A stretch of 64,000 bases of DNA from Alphaproteobacteria bacterium (GTDB taxonomy: Bacteria; Pseudomonadota; Alphaproteobacteria; Acetobacterales; Acetobacteraceae): NCBI GenBank assembly GCA_020850755.1, contig JADZEB010000001.1:229195-293194 (forward strand), read 5' to 3'. The notes beneath the pieces are model-generated. The model was given only the letters and a program-made list of their open reading frames with translations. It did not search any database and was not told the origin of the DNA. Shown here in pieces: positions 8,203-19,351 of this stretch. The position numbers were made by a program, and so were the translations under genes. Each line of letters opens with the position of its first letter. The first letter of the stretch is position 1.

Positions 8203-9558
8203 ATGCGCCGCGCCTTGGCCTTCGTGCTCCTGCTCGGCCTGCTTGTCGCCGCCGCCTGGTGGCTCGCCGCGCAGGAGGGCGCGGTCGAGATCGCTGCCGG
8301 CCCGTGGCGGATCGAGACCCCGCTCGGCATTGCCGCGATCGCGCTCGTGCTGGCGGTGGGCGTGATCTGGGCGGCCTTCGGCGCGCTGCGCTCTGCCTTC
8401 GCCCTGCCGGCGCGCTTCCGCTCCTGGCGCGCGCGCCGCCGCCAGCGCCGCGGCGAGGCGGCGCTGGTGGAAGGGCTGGTCGCGGTCGCCTCTGGCGAGA
8501 CGCGCCTGGCGCTCTCCGCTTCTTCCAAGGCGAACGTGCTGCTCGGCCCCGCGCCCCTGCCGGTCCTGCTTTCGGGCATGGCGGCGCGGCTGGCGGGCGA
8601 CGGTCCCGCCGCCGAGGCCGCCTGGCGCACGCTCGCCGCGCGCCCCGATGCCGGCTTCCTCGGCCTGCGCGGCCTCGTGGTGCAGGCGCTGGAGGGGGGC
8701 GACCTGCCCGGCGCGCTCAACCTCGCGCGCGAGGCGCATGCGGCGCGGCCGGCGGCGCGCTGGCCGGCCGAGCTGCGCTTCGATCTTGCCGTGCGTGCCG
8801 GCGCCTGGTCCGAGGCGCTCGACCTCGTGCGCGACGCTGAGCGGCGCGGGCGCATCGCCGTGCCCGAAGCGCGCCGCCGCCGCGCGGTGCTGAGCCACGC
8901 CGCGGCGCTGGCGGCCAGCGACGGGGCCGAGGCGCTGCGCCTTGCCCGCCGCGCCGCCGAGGCCGATCCCGCCTTCGCCCCCGCCTCGGCCGCGCTGGCC
9001 GAGCGCCATCTTGCCCAGGGCCGCGCCGGCAAGGCCGCCGCCGTGATCGAGGCGGCCTGGGCGCATGCGCCGCACCCCGCGCTCGCGCAGCAGTTTCTCG
9101 CCCTCTACCCGGACGAGAGCCCGCTTGCCCGCGCCCAGCGCGCCGAGGGGCTGGCCCGGCGCAACCCGACCCACCGGCAGAGCCACATGATGGCCGCCGA
9201 GGCGGCGCTGGCCGCGAGCCTCTGGGGCGAGGCGCGGCGGCACCTGGAGGCGGCGATCGCCTCGGGCGCGCGCGAGCGCCGCCTGTTCCTGATGCTGGCC
9301 GAACTGGAGGAGCGCGAGTTCCCTGGCGAGAAGGGCCAGGACGCGGCGCGCGCCTGGCTCAAGCGCGCGGCGGCGGAGTCCGAACCCGATGCGCGCTGGC
9401 ATTGCGCCGCCTGCGGGCATGGAGCCGAGAGCTGGTCGGCGCTCTGCCCGGCCTGCGGCGCCTTCGACAGCCTGCGCTGGGGCACCGCCTCGGCGGTGGG
9501 CATGCCGCGCCCGGCGCTGGCCGTCGCGCCGCGCCCGCCGGCCCTGCCCGGGCTCTAG
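8203..9558 (+). CDS. hemY: HemY-type tetratricopeptide inner-membrane protein with C-terminal zinc ribbon
   Basis: 451 residues: an N-terminal membrane helix (RALAFVLLLGLLVAAAWWL), a second one (IAAIALVLAVGVIWAAFGAL, about residues 43-63), then a HemY_N region and TPR-like helical repeats to about residue 390. The C-terminus has WHCAACGHGAESW and LCPACGAFD, two CxxC knuckles forming a rubredoxin-like metal ribbon as in LapB. HemY is linked genetically to late heme synthesis but has no proven catalytic activity. ATG at 8203 lies 26 bases after the mitofilin stop. This is not the unrelated protoporphyrinogen oxidase that shares the symbol. Confidence 0.9.
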   Translation: MRRALAFVLLLGLLVAAAWWLAAQEGAVEIAAGPWRIETPLGIAAIALVLAVGVIWAAFGALRSAFALPARFRSWRARRRQRRGEAALVEGLVAVASGETRLALSASSKANVLLGPAPLPVLLSGMAARLAGDGPAAEAAWRTLAARPDAGFLGLRGLVVQALEGGDLPGALNLAREAHAARPAARWPAELRFDLAVRAGAWSEALDLVRDAERRGRIAVPEARRRRAVLSHAAALAASDGAEALRLARRAAEADPAFAPASAALAERHLAQGRAGKAAAVIEAAWAHAPHPALAQQFLALYPDESPLARAQRAEGLARRNPTHRQSHMMAAEAALAASLWGEARRHLEAAIASGARERRLFLMLAELEEREFPGEKGQDAARAWLKRAAAESEPDARWHCAACGHGAESWSALCPACGAFDSLRWGTASAVGMPRPALAVAPRPPALPGL

Positions 9559-9561
9559 CCG

Positions 9562-10245
9562 ATGGCCGTGCAGAGCCCGCCCCCGAACCGGATGGCGCGC
9601 GGGGCGCCGCGCACGCTCTGGAGCCGCATCGGCGGCATGCTCGCCGCGCTGCCCGATCTCGGCCTTGCGGGCCTGTTCCTGCTCACCTGGATCTCGCCCT
9701 ACGCCATGAACGAGACGATGGTGGCCGACCTCGTGCTGGTGATGCTGCTCGAATTCTTCGTCGTCCATTCGGCCGGCTTCATGGGCATCACGCTCTATCG
9801 CGCCAAGACCCGCATCCGGCGCACGCTGGAAACGCTGGGGCTCGGCTTGTTCTATTCGCTGATGGTCGGCGCCTTCGCCTGGGGCGAGGGCGTGCTGTGG
9901 CCGCTATGGGCGTTCTGGGGACTGGTAGGCAACCGGCTGGCGGGCATGCTGCTGGAACCGCCCGGCAGCGACGAGGGCGTGGGCGCCGCCGCCGGCGCCT
10001 GGGTGATCGGCACCGTCACCTATCTGTTCGCGGTGTTCGCGACGATCTTCCTGCCGCTGCCGCGCCTCGGCATCTCGGACGCGGTGATCGCGGCGCAGGG
10101 CTTCAGCGCGGGCGGGCTCTGGCCCGAGCAGCCCTGGGTGCCGCTGGCGGCGGGCGTGCTGCATTTCGGCGCGCAGGCATTCGCCAGCTATCACGGCAGG
10201 ACGGTGCAGCACTTCTTCACCAGGGTCGCCCCGCCGCCGCTGTAG
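9562..10245 (+). CDS. Multi-pass membrane protein of unknown function
   Basis: 227 residues with four to five hydrophobic segments, at about residues 30-50, 53-79, 92-125, 148-172 and perhaps 195-212. I do not recognise the family. Only 3 bases separate it from the hemY stop, so it very likely belongs to the heme-cluster transcript. The N-terminal codons lie within a 34-bp sequence repeated exactly at 16932-16965 inside another membrane-protein gene. ATG at 9562 gives a hydrophilic start (MAVQSPPPNRM); an in-frame ATG at 9592 (MARGAPRTLW) is also possible and would leave most of the repeat upstream. Confidence 0.75.
   Translation: MAVQSPPPNRMARGAPRTLWSRIGGMLAALPDLGLAGLFLLTWISPYAMNETMVADLVLVMLLEFFVVHSAGFMGITLYRAKTRIRRTLETLGLGLFYSLMVGAFAWGEGVLWPLWAFWGLVGNRLAGMLLEPPGSDEGVGAAAGAWVIGTVTYLFAVFATIFLPLPRLGISDAVIAAQGFSAGGLWPEQPWVPLAAGVLHFGAQAFASYHGRTVQHFFTRVAPPPL
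9573..9606 (+). repeat. 34-bp dispersed repeat, copy 1
   Basis: Starts gagcccgcccccgaacc and ends atggcgcgcggggcg. It is identical over 34 bases to 16932-16965. Here it encodes part of the N-terminus of the membrane protein (SPPPNRMARGA), in a reading frame different from that used by the other copy. Confidence 0.88.
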
Positions 10246-10272
10246 CGGGGCGCGCCGGCATGCCCTCGTGCC

Positions 10273-10941
10273 CTACCCCTCCGGCGGGGTTTCGTATCTC
10301 GCCGTCCGCCATGCCGCCGGCTCGGCCTCGGCCGCGTCGCGCCATTCGCGCATGAAGGGATGCTCCCACACCGCCTGCACATAGGCCTGCGCCTCGGCCG
10401 AGAGCGGCGGGGACCAGGTGACGAAGCGCGCCACCACCGGGGCATACATCACGTCCGCGCCGCCGAAGCCCTCGCCGAACAGGAACGGCCCGCCGGCGCC
10501 GAAACGCGCGTGCGCCTCGCGCCAGATCGCATCGATGCGCGCGATGTCGGCGAGCGCTCCCGGCGTCTGGCCGCGGCCGGGCCAGCGCGCGCCGAGATTC
10601 ATCCACATGGCGCGGCGCAATTCCTGGAAGCCGCCATGCATCTCGGTGGCGATGGCGCGGGCATGGGCGCGGGTGCGGAAATCCGCCGGCCACAGGGCGG
10701 GCGCGCGCTCGGCCAGCGTCTCCAGGATGGCGAGGCTTTCCGGGATCACCGCGCCCTCGATATGCAGGCAGGGCACCTTGGCGGTGGGCGAGACAGCCAG
10801 GATGCGCGCGCGCGTGTCGGGCTGGTCGAGCGGGATGCACATGGTCTCGAAGTCGAGGCCGGCGGCCTTGCAGGCGAGCCAGCCGCGCAGCGACCAGGAG
10901 GAATAACGGCGCGTGCCGACATAGAGGACGGGCTTGGCCAT
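10273..10941 (-). CDS. Glutathione S-transferase family protein
   Basis: 222 residues. The N-terminal thioredoxin-like domain begins KPVLYVGTRRYSSWSLRGWLA, with the cis-Pro segment AKVPCLHIEGAVIPESLAI that binds the glutathione gamma-glutamyl group; the C-terminal half is helical (about residues 85-210). The YSSWSLR start is typical of the GST-N family next to the maleylacetoacetate isomerase type. The physiological substrate cannot be told. Convergent with the preceding membrane-protein gene (28-base spacer). Its upstream side carries a 16-bp tandem repeat. Confidence 0.9.
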   Translation of the reverse strand: MAKPVLYVGTRRYSSWSLRGWLACKAAGLDFETMCIPLDQPDTRARILAVSPTAKVPCLHIEGAVIPESLAILETLAERAPALWPADFRTRAHARAIATEMHGGFQELRRAMWMNLGARWPGRGQTPGALADIARIDAIWREAHARFGAGGPFLFGEGFGGADVMYAPVVARFVTWSPPLSAEAQAYVQAVWEHPFMREWRDAAEAEPAAWRTARYETPPEG

Positions 10942-10956
10942 CGGGCGCTCCGGGAT

Positions 10957-11020
10957 GGGCGGGTTGCAGCGGGGGCGGGTTGCAGCGGGGGCCGGTTGCA
11001 GTGGGGGCGGGTTGCCGTGG
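10957..11020 (+). repeat. Four tandem 16-bp units upstream of the GST gene
   Basis: Units are gggcgggttgcagcgg (twice), gggccggttgcagtgg and gggcgggttgccgtgg. The array starts 15 bases before the GST start codon on the minus strand, so it sits in that gene's leader and could affect its expression. Confidence 0.9.
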
Positions 11021-11089
11021 GGCCAAGACTGCCGCGCCGCGCCGGCGCGGTCCAATGCGAAGTGCTGATCGCTGGTATCAGCCGCGCGA

Positions 11090-12049
11090 TCAGGCTCGTG
11101 GCCGGCGCAGCGCCGCCACCTCGGCCAGCGCGCCACCGATCGCGATCGTGCAATAGGCGAGGATGCAGGCGAGCGTCCAGCCGGAGAAGCCGACGCGCCC
11201 CTCCACCCGCTGCGCGGCGAAGACCAGCACCGGCCCGAGCGCGCGGATGACGTTGAGCGGCAAGGGATCGGTGCGGCTGACGGCGAATTGCAGCAGGAAG
11301 CTCGGCATGACGACCAGCGCCAGCGCCGCGCCCGCGAGCAGCAGCGTCGCGCGCGCGCCGAGCGCGCCCGACAGCACCGCCCCTCCGCTCGCCGCCTCGG
11401 CGGCGGCGGCGATCGCCACCGCGAGCAGGAAGCGCGCGCCGAACACGCCGGCCTCGGTCACGCCGGCATCGGAAAGCTGGCGGGCGTATAGGTGCCCGAC
11501 CGAGATCGCCACCCCGCCCGCCGCCGCCCCGCCAAGCCCGAGCAGGTCGCGCCAGGGCGGGCCGGAGGCAACGCCCGACCGCCCGCTGACCACGACCAGG
11601 CCGAGGGCGAGGATGGTGGCACCGAGCGCCAGCGCCGCCGCCTGGCGGACGCGCAGCATCGCCCCGACCGGCGCGGCGACGGCGCCGGGGCGGCGCGCGG
11701 CGCGCCAAGCCACGACCACGATCGTCAGCGGTCCCATGCCGTTGTAGACGGTGTTGACGATCGCCGGCTCCAGCACCTTGAGGCCGTGGAAGAAGCCGAT
11801 CCAGGCCAGGGCGGTGGCGCCGTTCACCACCGCGACCGGCCAGGGATGGCGCAGCAGAAGGGCGATGTCGCGCGGGGTCGCGGCGGCCACCGCCAGCAGC
11901 ATCGCCGAGGACAGGCCGAAGGCGAGCAGGATCACGCCCCAGAAGCCGAGGCCCTGAAAGAGGCCGCTGAAATAGACATCGCGCACCGCCGAGAGCAGCA
12001 CGAAGGCGATCGCGAAGGCGGGGCCGGCGAAACGGGCGAGAAGCGGCAT
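11090..12049 (-). CDS. EamA/DMT-superfamily transporter
   Basis: 319 residues with about ten hydrophobic segments arranged as two five-helix EamA repeats, the drug/metabolite transporter pattern. Visible features include LLAFGLSSAMLLAVAAATP, NGATALAWIGFFHGLKVLEPAIVN in repeat one, and the C-terminal RTDPLPLNVIRALGPVLVFAAQ typical of repeat two. The substrate is unknown. ATG at 12049 (MPLLARF) was chosen because upstream codons are Pro/Arg-rich and lack membrane character. About 150 bases upstream of the GST gene on the same strand. Confidence 0.85.
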   Translation of the reverse strand: MPLLARFAGPAFAIAFVLLSAVRDVYFSGLFQGLGFWGVILLAFGLSSAMLLAVAAATPRDIALLLRHPWPVAVVNGATALAWIGFFHGLKVLEPAIVNTVYNGMGPLTIVVVAWRAARRPGAVAAPVGAMLRVRQAAALALGATILALGLVVVSGRSGVASGPPWRDLLGLGGAAAGGVAISVGHLYARQLSDAGVTEAGVFGARFLLAVAIAAAAEAASGGAVLSGALGARATLLLAGAALALVVMPSFLLQFAVSRTDPLPLNVIRALGPVLVFAAQRVEGRVGFSGWTLACILAYCTIAIGGALAEVAALRRPRA

Positions 12050-12577
12050 GGGTGGCTCGGCCAGTGGCGGGGGGCGGGCGGGGCGCGGCCGCGAACGGGG
12101 AAGGACAACCATTTCAGCCTAGGCTCGTGGGCCGCCCCTGTCTTTCCGGTGCTTGCGGTCGAAGTGGCGTGGGGCGTGTCGCACGTGCCGGCGCCAGGGC
12201 GCCGGGTCGGTGCAAGCCGCCCCGGACGTCGTCGCACCGGCGCGGGCGATTCCTGGCCGGCGCGCCGCGAGCAAGGCGTGCCCTGGTCGGGAGGGCGTGA
12301 CGAGGCGCAATCGCGGCCGGTCCCGGCCCGGCGCGCGCGGCCCCTGTCCGCGATGGCGCCGCAGCCCCTGTCCGCGCCTGGCCGGGATGCGCCATTGACG
12401 TGCGGGGCGTTGCCGGTTCCCAATGCCTGCAGCCCCGTGGCCGACACCTCGACCGACACTTGGGCCGCCCCCGCGGCCGCGCCCAGATTGCCGCGCCACT
12501 TCGGCCGCGCGGTCCCGCCCCGCTTGCCCCGCCCCGCTTGCCCCGCCCCGCCTGCACCGTCCTGCCGATCGGTCCCG
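12050..12577. other. Divergent spacer between EamA and MFS transporter genes
   Basis: 528 bases with no supported gene. Open frames here are GC-driven and lack domains. It must contain the promoters of both divergent transporters, but no clear -35/-10 pair was found. A 14-bp tandem repeat lies near the MFS end. Confidence 0.55.
12514..12555 (+). repeat. Three tandem 14-bp units
   Basis: The segment cgcttgccccgccc recurs with a 14-base step (cgcttg at 12521 and 12535, cgcctg at 12549). It lies 23 bases before the MFS start codon. Confidence 0.75.
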
Positions 12578-13861
12578 ATGTCCATCGCCTCGCCATCGCC
12601 GACACCCCACCACGCGCCTGTCCACGGCCTGCCCTGGGGTATCGTGCGCGCCTTCTCGGTGACGATGATCGCGCACTGGGGTGCGCTCTACTACGGCATC
12701 TCGATCCTGCTCGTGCCGATCGAGCGCGAGATGGGCTGGAGCCGCGACGCGATCCTGGGCGCCTACTCGATGGCCCTTGGCATCTCCGCCCTCTGTGCCC
12801 CCTATGTCGGGGCGCATATCGACCGCCATGGCGGGCGTGGCGTCATGGTGGCGGGCTCGCTGCTGGCGGGACTCCTGCTTGCGGCGATGGCCGAGGCGCA
12901 GAGCCTGTGGGCCTTCTACGCGATCTGGGCCGGGCTTGGCGTGGCGATGTCGCTGACGCTCTACGAGCCGGCCTTCGCCGTGATCACCCACACCTTCGGC
13001 TCGGATGCGCGGCGCGCCATCACCATCCTGACCTTCGCGGGCGGGCTCGCCTCGACCGTCTCCTGGCCGTTGACGCAGGCGCTGGAGGGCTGGATCGGCT
13101 GGCGCGGAGCGGTGCGGGTGCATGCGGCAATCGCGCTGTTCGTCTGCGCCCCGCTGGTCTGGCAGGCGCTCAAGGTGGAGCGGCTCCACCGCGCGGCGAA
13201 GGCGGGCGCGCCGGCGCAGCGCGTCGCTGCCGCGCCTGCCGTGCCTCCTGCCGACGGGCAGGGCGGCGGCCTGCGCGCGGCCTTGCGCCAGGGCTCGTTC
13301 TGGGCGCTCGCCCTGTCGCTGGTCGCCTATGGCTTCGCCGTCTCCTTGCTCGCGGCCCATCTCGTCCCGCTCCTGGCCGAGCGCGGCATGTCGGATGCCG
13401 CGGCGGTGGCGATCGGGAGCATGGTGGGCCCGATGCAGGTGGCCGGGCGCATCCTGGAATTCGCCATCGCGCGGCGGGTGCCGATCACCACGGTGGCGGC
13501 GGTGAATGCCTGGGCGCTGCCGGTGGCGCTGGCCATGCTGCAAGTCTCGGCCGTGCCGGGCTGGGGCTGGCTGATCTTCGGCTTCGTCGTGATCTACGGT
13601 GCTGGCAACGGCATCGTCACGATCGTGCGCGGGGCGCTGCCGGCCGAGCTGTTCGGCCGCCAGGGCTATGGCGCGATCGCCGGCAGCCTGACCGCACCCG
13701 CCAATATCGCGCGCGCTGCCGGGGCCTGGCTCGGCGCGCTTGCCTGGCAGGCGGCGGGCGGCTACGGGCCGGTGATCTGGGGGCTGGTGGCCGGGGCCGC
13801 GCTGGGCGCGCTGGCGATGGGGCTGGCGGTGCGGCTGGGACGCGGCCGGCGGCAGAGCTAG
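12578..13861 (+). CDS. MFS transporter (monocarboxylate/OFA-like)
   Basis: 427 residues with 12 hydrophobic segments. The loop after helix 2 reads GAHIDRHGGRGVMVAG, a form of the MFS A-motif, and PAELFGRQGYGAIAGSL is typical of helix 10-11 loops in oxalate/formate and monocarboxylate-type carriers. A polar linker rich in Ala and Pro at about residues 205-225 joins the two halves. ATG at 12578 was chosen because the first helix (WGIVRAFSVTMIAHWGALYYG) begins about 20 residues later. Substrate unknown; no enzyme gene nearby hints at one. Confidence 0.85.
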   Translation: MSIASPSPTPHHAPVHGLPWGIVRAFSVTMIAHWGALYYGISILLVPIEREMGWSRDAILGAYSMALGISALCAPYVGAHIDRHGGRGVMVAGSLLAGLLLAAMAEAQSLWAFYAIWAGLGVAMSLTLYEPAFAVITHTFGSDARRAITILTFAGGLASTVSWPLTQALEGWIGWRGAVRVHAAIALFVCAPLVWQALKVERLHRAAKAGAPAQRVAAAPAVPPADGQGGGLRAALRQGSFWALALSLVAYGFAVSLLAAHLVPLLAERGMSDAAAVAIGSMVGPMQVAGRILEFAIARRVPITTVAAVNAWALPVALAMLQVSAVPGWGWLIFGFVVIYGAGNGIVTIVRGALPAELFGRQGYGAIAGSLTAPANIARAAGAWLGALAWQAAGGYGPVIWGLVAGAALGALAMGLAVRLGRGRRQS

Positions 13862-14069
13862 GGCCGGGAGAGCCAGGGCCGGGAAAGCCTGGGCCGGGGC
13901 GAAGGCCGGGCCCGACCCGTCACGGCGCCGGAAAACTGGACTTTCGCAACGAAAACCCCTATCTCCCGCCGGCGCCGGACGCGCCGACCAGCCCAATCCA
14001 CCCGCTCCCGCCGCCTTTGCGCGCCAGATCCGCCCGCAAAGCGCGCGCGCCAATGGATATGCCGCCCGC

Positions 14070-15902
14070 ATGAGCTCGCTTCGCAACATCGCCATCATCG
14101 CCCATGTCGATCATGGCAAGACGACGCTGGTCGACCAGCTTCTGCGCCAGGCCGGCGCCTTCCGCGCCAACCAGCAGGTGGCCGAGCGCGCGCTCGACCG
14201 CAACGACCTCGAGCGCGAGCGCGGCATCACCATCCTGGCCAAGTGCACCTCGGTCACCTGGCAGGATGTGCGCATCAACATCGTCGATACGCCCGGCCAT
14301 GCCGATTTCGGCGGCGAGGTCGAGCGTATCCTGGGCATGGTCGATGGCGCGATCGTGCTGGTGGACGCGGCCGAGGGCTGCCTGCCTCAGACCAAGTTCG
14401 TGCTGACCAAGGCGCTGGCGCGCGGGCTCAAGCCGATCGTCGTCGTCAACAAGGTCGATCGGCCCGACGCGCGGCCCGATACCGTGCTGAACGAGGTCTT
14501 CGACCTGTTCGCCGCGCTCGGCGCCAGCGACGATCAGCTCGACTTCCCGCACCTGTTCGCCTCCGGCCGGCAGGGCTGGGCCGATGCCGCGCTGGATGGC
14601 CCGCGCCAGGACCTCTCGCCGCTGTTCGAGCTCGTTCTGCGCCATGTGCCGCCGCCGCGTTGCGATGCGGACAAGCCCTTCGCCATGCTGGCGACCATCC
14701 TCGAATACGACAACTATCTCGGCCGCGTCCTGACCGGGCGGATCGAGCAGGGCGTCGCGCGGCTGAACATGCCGGTGAAGATCCTCAATGCCGAGGGCGG
14801 GCTGGTGGAGACGGGGCGGCTGACCAAGCTGCTCGCCTTCCGCGGGCTCGAGCGCGTGCCGGTGGAGGAAGCGGAGGCGGGCGACATCATCGCCGTTGCC
14901 GGGCTGGCCAAGGGCACGGTGCCCGACACGCTGGGCGCGATCGAGCTGGCCGCGCCGATGCCGGCCCAGCCGGTCGATCCGCCGACGCTGGCGATGACCT
15001 TCTCGGTCAATGACAGCCCCTATGCCGGGCGCGACGGCAAGAAGGTGACCAGCCGGCAGATCCGCGAGCGCCTGCTGCGCGAGGCCGAGGGCAACATCGC
15101 CATCCGCGTGCGCGAGAGCGAGCAGAAGGACGCCTTCGAGGTGGCCGGGCGCGGCGAATTGCAGCTTGGCGTGCTGATCGAGACCATGCGCCGCGAGGGC
15201 TTCGAGCTGTCGATCTCGCGCCCGCGCGTGCTGACGCGCACGGACGAAGCGACCGGCGGGAAGCTCGAACCCATCGAGGAGATCCTGGTCGATGTCGACG
15301 AGGGCTTCTCGGGCGTGGTGGTCGAGAAGATCAGCCAGCGCAAGGGCGAGCTGCAGGACATGCGCCCGTCCGGCGGGGGCAAGGTGCGGCTGACCTTCTA
15401 CGTCCCCTCGCGCGGGATGATCGGCTATCACGGCGAGTTCCTTACCGATACGCGCGGCACCGGCGTGATGAACCGGCTGTTCCATGGCTGGGCGCCGTGG
15501 AAGGGCACGATCGAGGGGCGGCGCAACGGCGTCCTCATCTCGAACGCCGATGGCGAGGCGGTGGCCTACGCGCTCTGGTACCTGGAGGAGCGGGGGCCTC
15601 TGTTCATCGGGCCGGGCGAGAAGGTGTATGGCGGCATGATCATCGGCCAGCACACGCGCGACAACGACCTCGAGGTGAACCCGCTCAAGGAAAAGAAGCT
15701 CACCAACATCCGCGCCGCGGGCAAGGATGATGCGATCCTGCTCACGCCGCCGCGGCGGATGAGCCTCGAACAGGCGCTCGCTTATATCGCCGATGACGAG
15801 CTGGTGGAGGTGACGCCCACCGCGGTGCGCCTGCGCAAGAAGGAGCTCGATCCGAACGAGCGCAAGAAGGCCGCCCGCCGCGCCGAGGAGGAAGCGGCCT
15901 GA
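14070..15902 (+). CDS. typA: Ribosome-associated GTPase TypA/BipA
   Basis: 610 residues, full length. G-domain motifs are all present: [15 protein letters not shown] (G1), [13 protein letters not shown] (G2), [16 protein letters not shown] (G3) and [10 protein letters not shown] (G4). They are followed by the EF-Tu domain II, EF-G domains III and V ([42 protein letters not shown]), and the TypA-specific C-terminal domain ending in [16 protein letters not shown]. It acts on 50S subunit assembly and stress or cold adaptation. It stands alone, 208 bases after the MFS gene. Confidence 0.97.
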   Translation: MSSLRNIAIIAHVDHGKTTLVDQLLRQAGAFRANQQVAERALDRNDLERERGITILAKCTSVTWQDVRINIVDTPGHADFGGEVERILGMVDGAIVLVDAAEGCLPQTKFVLTKALARGLKPIVVVNKVDRPDARPDTVLNEVFDLFAALGASDDQLDFPHLFASGRQGWADAALDGPRQDLSPLFELVLRHVPPPRCDADKPFAMLATILEYDNYLGRVLTGRIEQGVARLNMPVKILNAEGGLVETGRLTKLLAFRGLERVPVEEAEAGDIIAVAGLAKGTVPDTLGAIELAAPMPAQPVDPPTLAMTFSVNDSPYAGRDGKKVTSRQIRERLLREAEGNIAIRVRESEQKDAFEVAGRGELQLGVLIETMRREGFELSISRPRVLTRTDEATGGKLEPIEEILVDVDEGFSGVVVEKISQRKGELQDMRPSGGGKVRLTFYVPSRGMIGYHGEFLTDTRGTGVMNRLFHGWAPWKGTIEGRRNGVLISNADGEAVAYALWYLEERGPLFIGPGEKVYGGMIIGQHTRDNDLEVNPLKEKKLTNIRAAGKDDAILLTPPRRMSLEQALAYIADDELVEVTPTAVRLRKKELDPNERKKAARRAEEEAA

Positions 15903-16271
15903 CGCCGCCCGCGGCGGCCGGGCTCGCCTGATCCGGCCGGGCTGCGGCCGCGCGCCCTGTCGGCGATCCCGTTCGAGCCGATTCCGCTGCCCTCCTGGGG
16001 CGGCTATCGTGCCGGGGTGATGACCTTCGGCCCGAGTCGGGCGCGCAGCGGCGCCCCGTCCACCCCGCGTGCGGCCACGGACCCGGCTTCCGCCCGGCGC
16101 GGGGCGGCATGAGTATCGCCGCTCCGATCCCGCCGGTTGCGTGCGTCGGCGCGGGCCGATGACATCTTCCGCGCCCGCCCGTTCTGCGCCCGCCCGCCAG
16201 CCCGCCTGCCGGCCCGCCACCGCGCCTGCCACCGCGCCCTCGGCGTCGGCCACGCGCACCGGCACGGGCCG
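15903..16271. other. typA-ampG spacer
   Basis: 369 bases, extremely GC-rich, without a supported gene. It contains Pro/Ala-coding low-complexity sequence (repeated cgcccgcc words at about 16170-16215). An upstream GTG or ATG extension of the AmpG-like gene into this part is possible, but would add only disordered residues. Confidence 0.5.
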
Positions 16272-17645
<1,374 letters not shown>

Positions 17646-17700
17646 GCGCGCGCGCCCCACCTTCCGCCCCGCCTTCCGCTCCCGCCAAGGACCCGCCCCG

Positions 17701-18072
17701 ATGCCCTTCCTGCCCACCGCGCTGACGACGATCCTGCTCCTGATCGCCTCGAACGTGCTGATGACGATTGCCTGGTACTGGCATCTCAAGCATACGGGGC
17801 GCGCGCTCTGGGCGGTGATCCTGATCTCCTGGGGCATCGCCTTCTTCGAGTACTGCCTGGCCGTGCCGGCCAACCGCATCGGCTACGGCACCTTCTCGGG
17901 CCAGCAGCTCAAGGTGATGCAGGAGGTGATCACGCTCGGCGTGTTCGCGGTCTTCGCGGTGCTCTATCTGGGCGAGCGGCTGGCGTGGAACTATTTCGCC
18001 GCCATGGCCTGCCTGGTCGCCGCCGTGCTGTTCATCTTCCTGCCGGTGGGCGGTGCGGCGGTGCCGCGCTAG
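17701..18072 (+). CDS. DUF486/DMT-family small membrane protein
   Basis: 123 residues with four membrane helices. NVLMTIAWYWHLK, ISWGIAFFEYCLAVPANRIGY and FSGQQLKVMQEVITL are the hallmarks of the DUF486 (COG3169) family, related to EamA/SMR transporters. The function is unknown. Its TAG stop is contributed by the first bases of the CTAG-bounded palindromic element that follows. Confidence 0.9.
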   Translation: MPFLPTALTTILLLIASNVLMTIAWYWHLKHTGRALWAVILISWGIAFFEYCLAVPANRIGYGTFSGQQLKVMQEVITLGVFAVFAVLYLGERLAWNYFAAMACLVAAVLFIFLPVGGAAVPR

Positions 18073-18195
18073 GGCACGTTCCGTTCGGCTTCGATCAGCC
18101 GAACGGAACTCGTGCCCGAGAAACTTGAGGATTGCGAGCAGCGTCCCAACCGGCGTAACCGCAGCGCGGTACCGCCGGATGGGACGCTGCTCTAG
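18069..18195 (+). repeat. CTAG-bounded palindromic element, long copy (upstream of ald)
   Basis: Starts ctagggcacgttccgttcgg and ends ggacgctgctctag. It contains two hairpins. 18072-18117 pairs gggcacg..ttccgttcggct with agccgaacggaa..cgtgccc. 18138-18190 has arms of about 25 bases with three mismatches around the loop. It lies between the stop of the DUF486 gene and the ald ribosome-binding site (ggagg at 18220). Confidence 0.88.
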
Positions 18196-18232
18196 ACTGG
18201 CCGCTAGCAACCGCGCGAAGGGAGGATCACCG

Positions 18233-19351
18233 ATGCTGGTCGGCGTGCCGAAGGAGATCAAGAACCACGAGTATCGCGTCGGGCTGACGCCGGCCAGCGT
18301 GCGCGAGCTGGTGGCGCAGGGCCACAAGGTGCTGGTGCAGGCCGGCGCGGGGCTCGGCTGCGCCTTCACCGACGAGCAGTATGCGCAGGCCGGCGCCGCC
18401 ATCGCCGCCGATGCCGCCGCCGTGTTCGCCGCCGCCGAGCTGATCGTCAAGGTGAAGGAGCCGCAGCCGGCCGAATGCGCCATGCTGCGCCGGGGCCAGG
18501 TGCTGTTCACCTATCTCCACCTCGCGCCCGACCCCGCGCAGACCAATGCGCTGATCGCGCAGGGCGTGACCGCGATCGCCTATGAAACCGTGACCGACGC
18601 GCAAGGCGGGCTGCCGCTGCTCGCACCGATGAGCGAGGTCGCCGGGCGCATGGCGGTGCAGGTCGGCGCCCGCTGCCTCGAGAAGGAGGCGGGCGGGGCG
18701 GGCGTGCTGCTCTCGGGCGTGCCGGGCGTGCCGGGCGCGCATGTGACCATCATCGGCGGCGGCGTGGTCGGCTCGAACGCGGCGCGGATCGCGCAGGGCA
18801 TGCGCGCGCAGGTGGCGGTGCTGGACAAGAATCTGCGTCGGCTGAACGAGCTCGACGTCGAGTTCAACGGCGCGATCGAGACCGTGTTCGCCACCACCGA
18901 GGCGATCGAGACGCTGGTCACCCGCTCCGATCTTGTCATCGGCGCGGTGCTGGTGCCGGGCGCGGCGGCGCCGCGCCTGGTCACGCGCGCGATGGTGCGC
19001 CAGATGCGCTCGGGCAGCGTGATCGTCGATGTCGCGATCGACCAGGGCGGCTGCGTGGAGACGGCGCGGCCCACCACCCACGCCAACCCGACCTATGTCG
19101 AGGAAGGCGTGGTGCATTACTGCGTCACCAACATGCCGGGCGCGGTTGCGCGCACCTCGGCCAAGGCGCTCAACAACGCCACCCTGCCCTTCACCCTGCA
19201 GCTTGCCAACAAGGGCTGGCGCCGCGCCGCGGCCGAGAACCCGCACCTTGCCGCCGGGCTCAATGTTCATGACGGGCAGATCGCCTATCAGGCGGTGGCC
19301 GACGCGCTCGGCCTGCCCTTCACCCCCGTGGCGCAGCTGCTGAAGGGCTAG
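18233..19351 (+). CDS. ald: Alanine dehydrogenase
   Basis: 372 residues. Ald reversibly deaminates L-alanine to pyruvate and ammonia with NAD. The sequence shows [19 protein letters not shown] at the N-terminus, KVKEPQPAE containing the catalytic Lys, the active-site His in FTYLHLAPD, the Rossmann motif [12 protein letters not shown] (about residues 175-186), and the signature [19 protein letters not shown]. Full length. Start ATG 18233 with ggagg 7-8 bases upstream. Both flanks carry copies of the same palindromic element, and its stop codon is again formed by the element's first bases. Confidence 0.97.
   Translation: MLVGVPKEIKNHEYRVGLTPASVRELVAQGHKVLVQAGAGLGCAFTDEQYAQAGAAIAADAAAVFAAAELIVKVKEPQPAECAMLRRGQVLFTYLHLAPDPAQTNALIAQGVTAIAYETVTDAQGGLPLLAPMSEVAGRMAVQVGARCLEKEAGGAGVLLSGVPGVPGAHVTIIGGGVVGSNAARIAQGMRAQVAVLDKNLRRLNELDVEFNGAIETVFATTEAIETLVTRSDLVIGAVLVPGAAAPRLVTRAMVRQMRSGSVIVDVAIDQGGCVETARPTTHANPTYVEEGVVHYCVTNMPGAVARTSAKALNNATLPFTLQLANKGWRRAAAENPHLAAGLNVHDGQIAYQAVADALGLPFTPVAQLLKG

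Noticed and set aside
9562..10245. NnrU or isoprenylcysteine methyltransferase-like assignment for the small membrane protein after hemY.
   Set aside because: Helix number is roughly compatible, but none of the family's conserved His or Asn motifs is visible; left as unknown.
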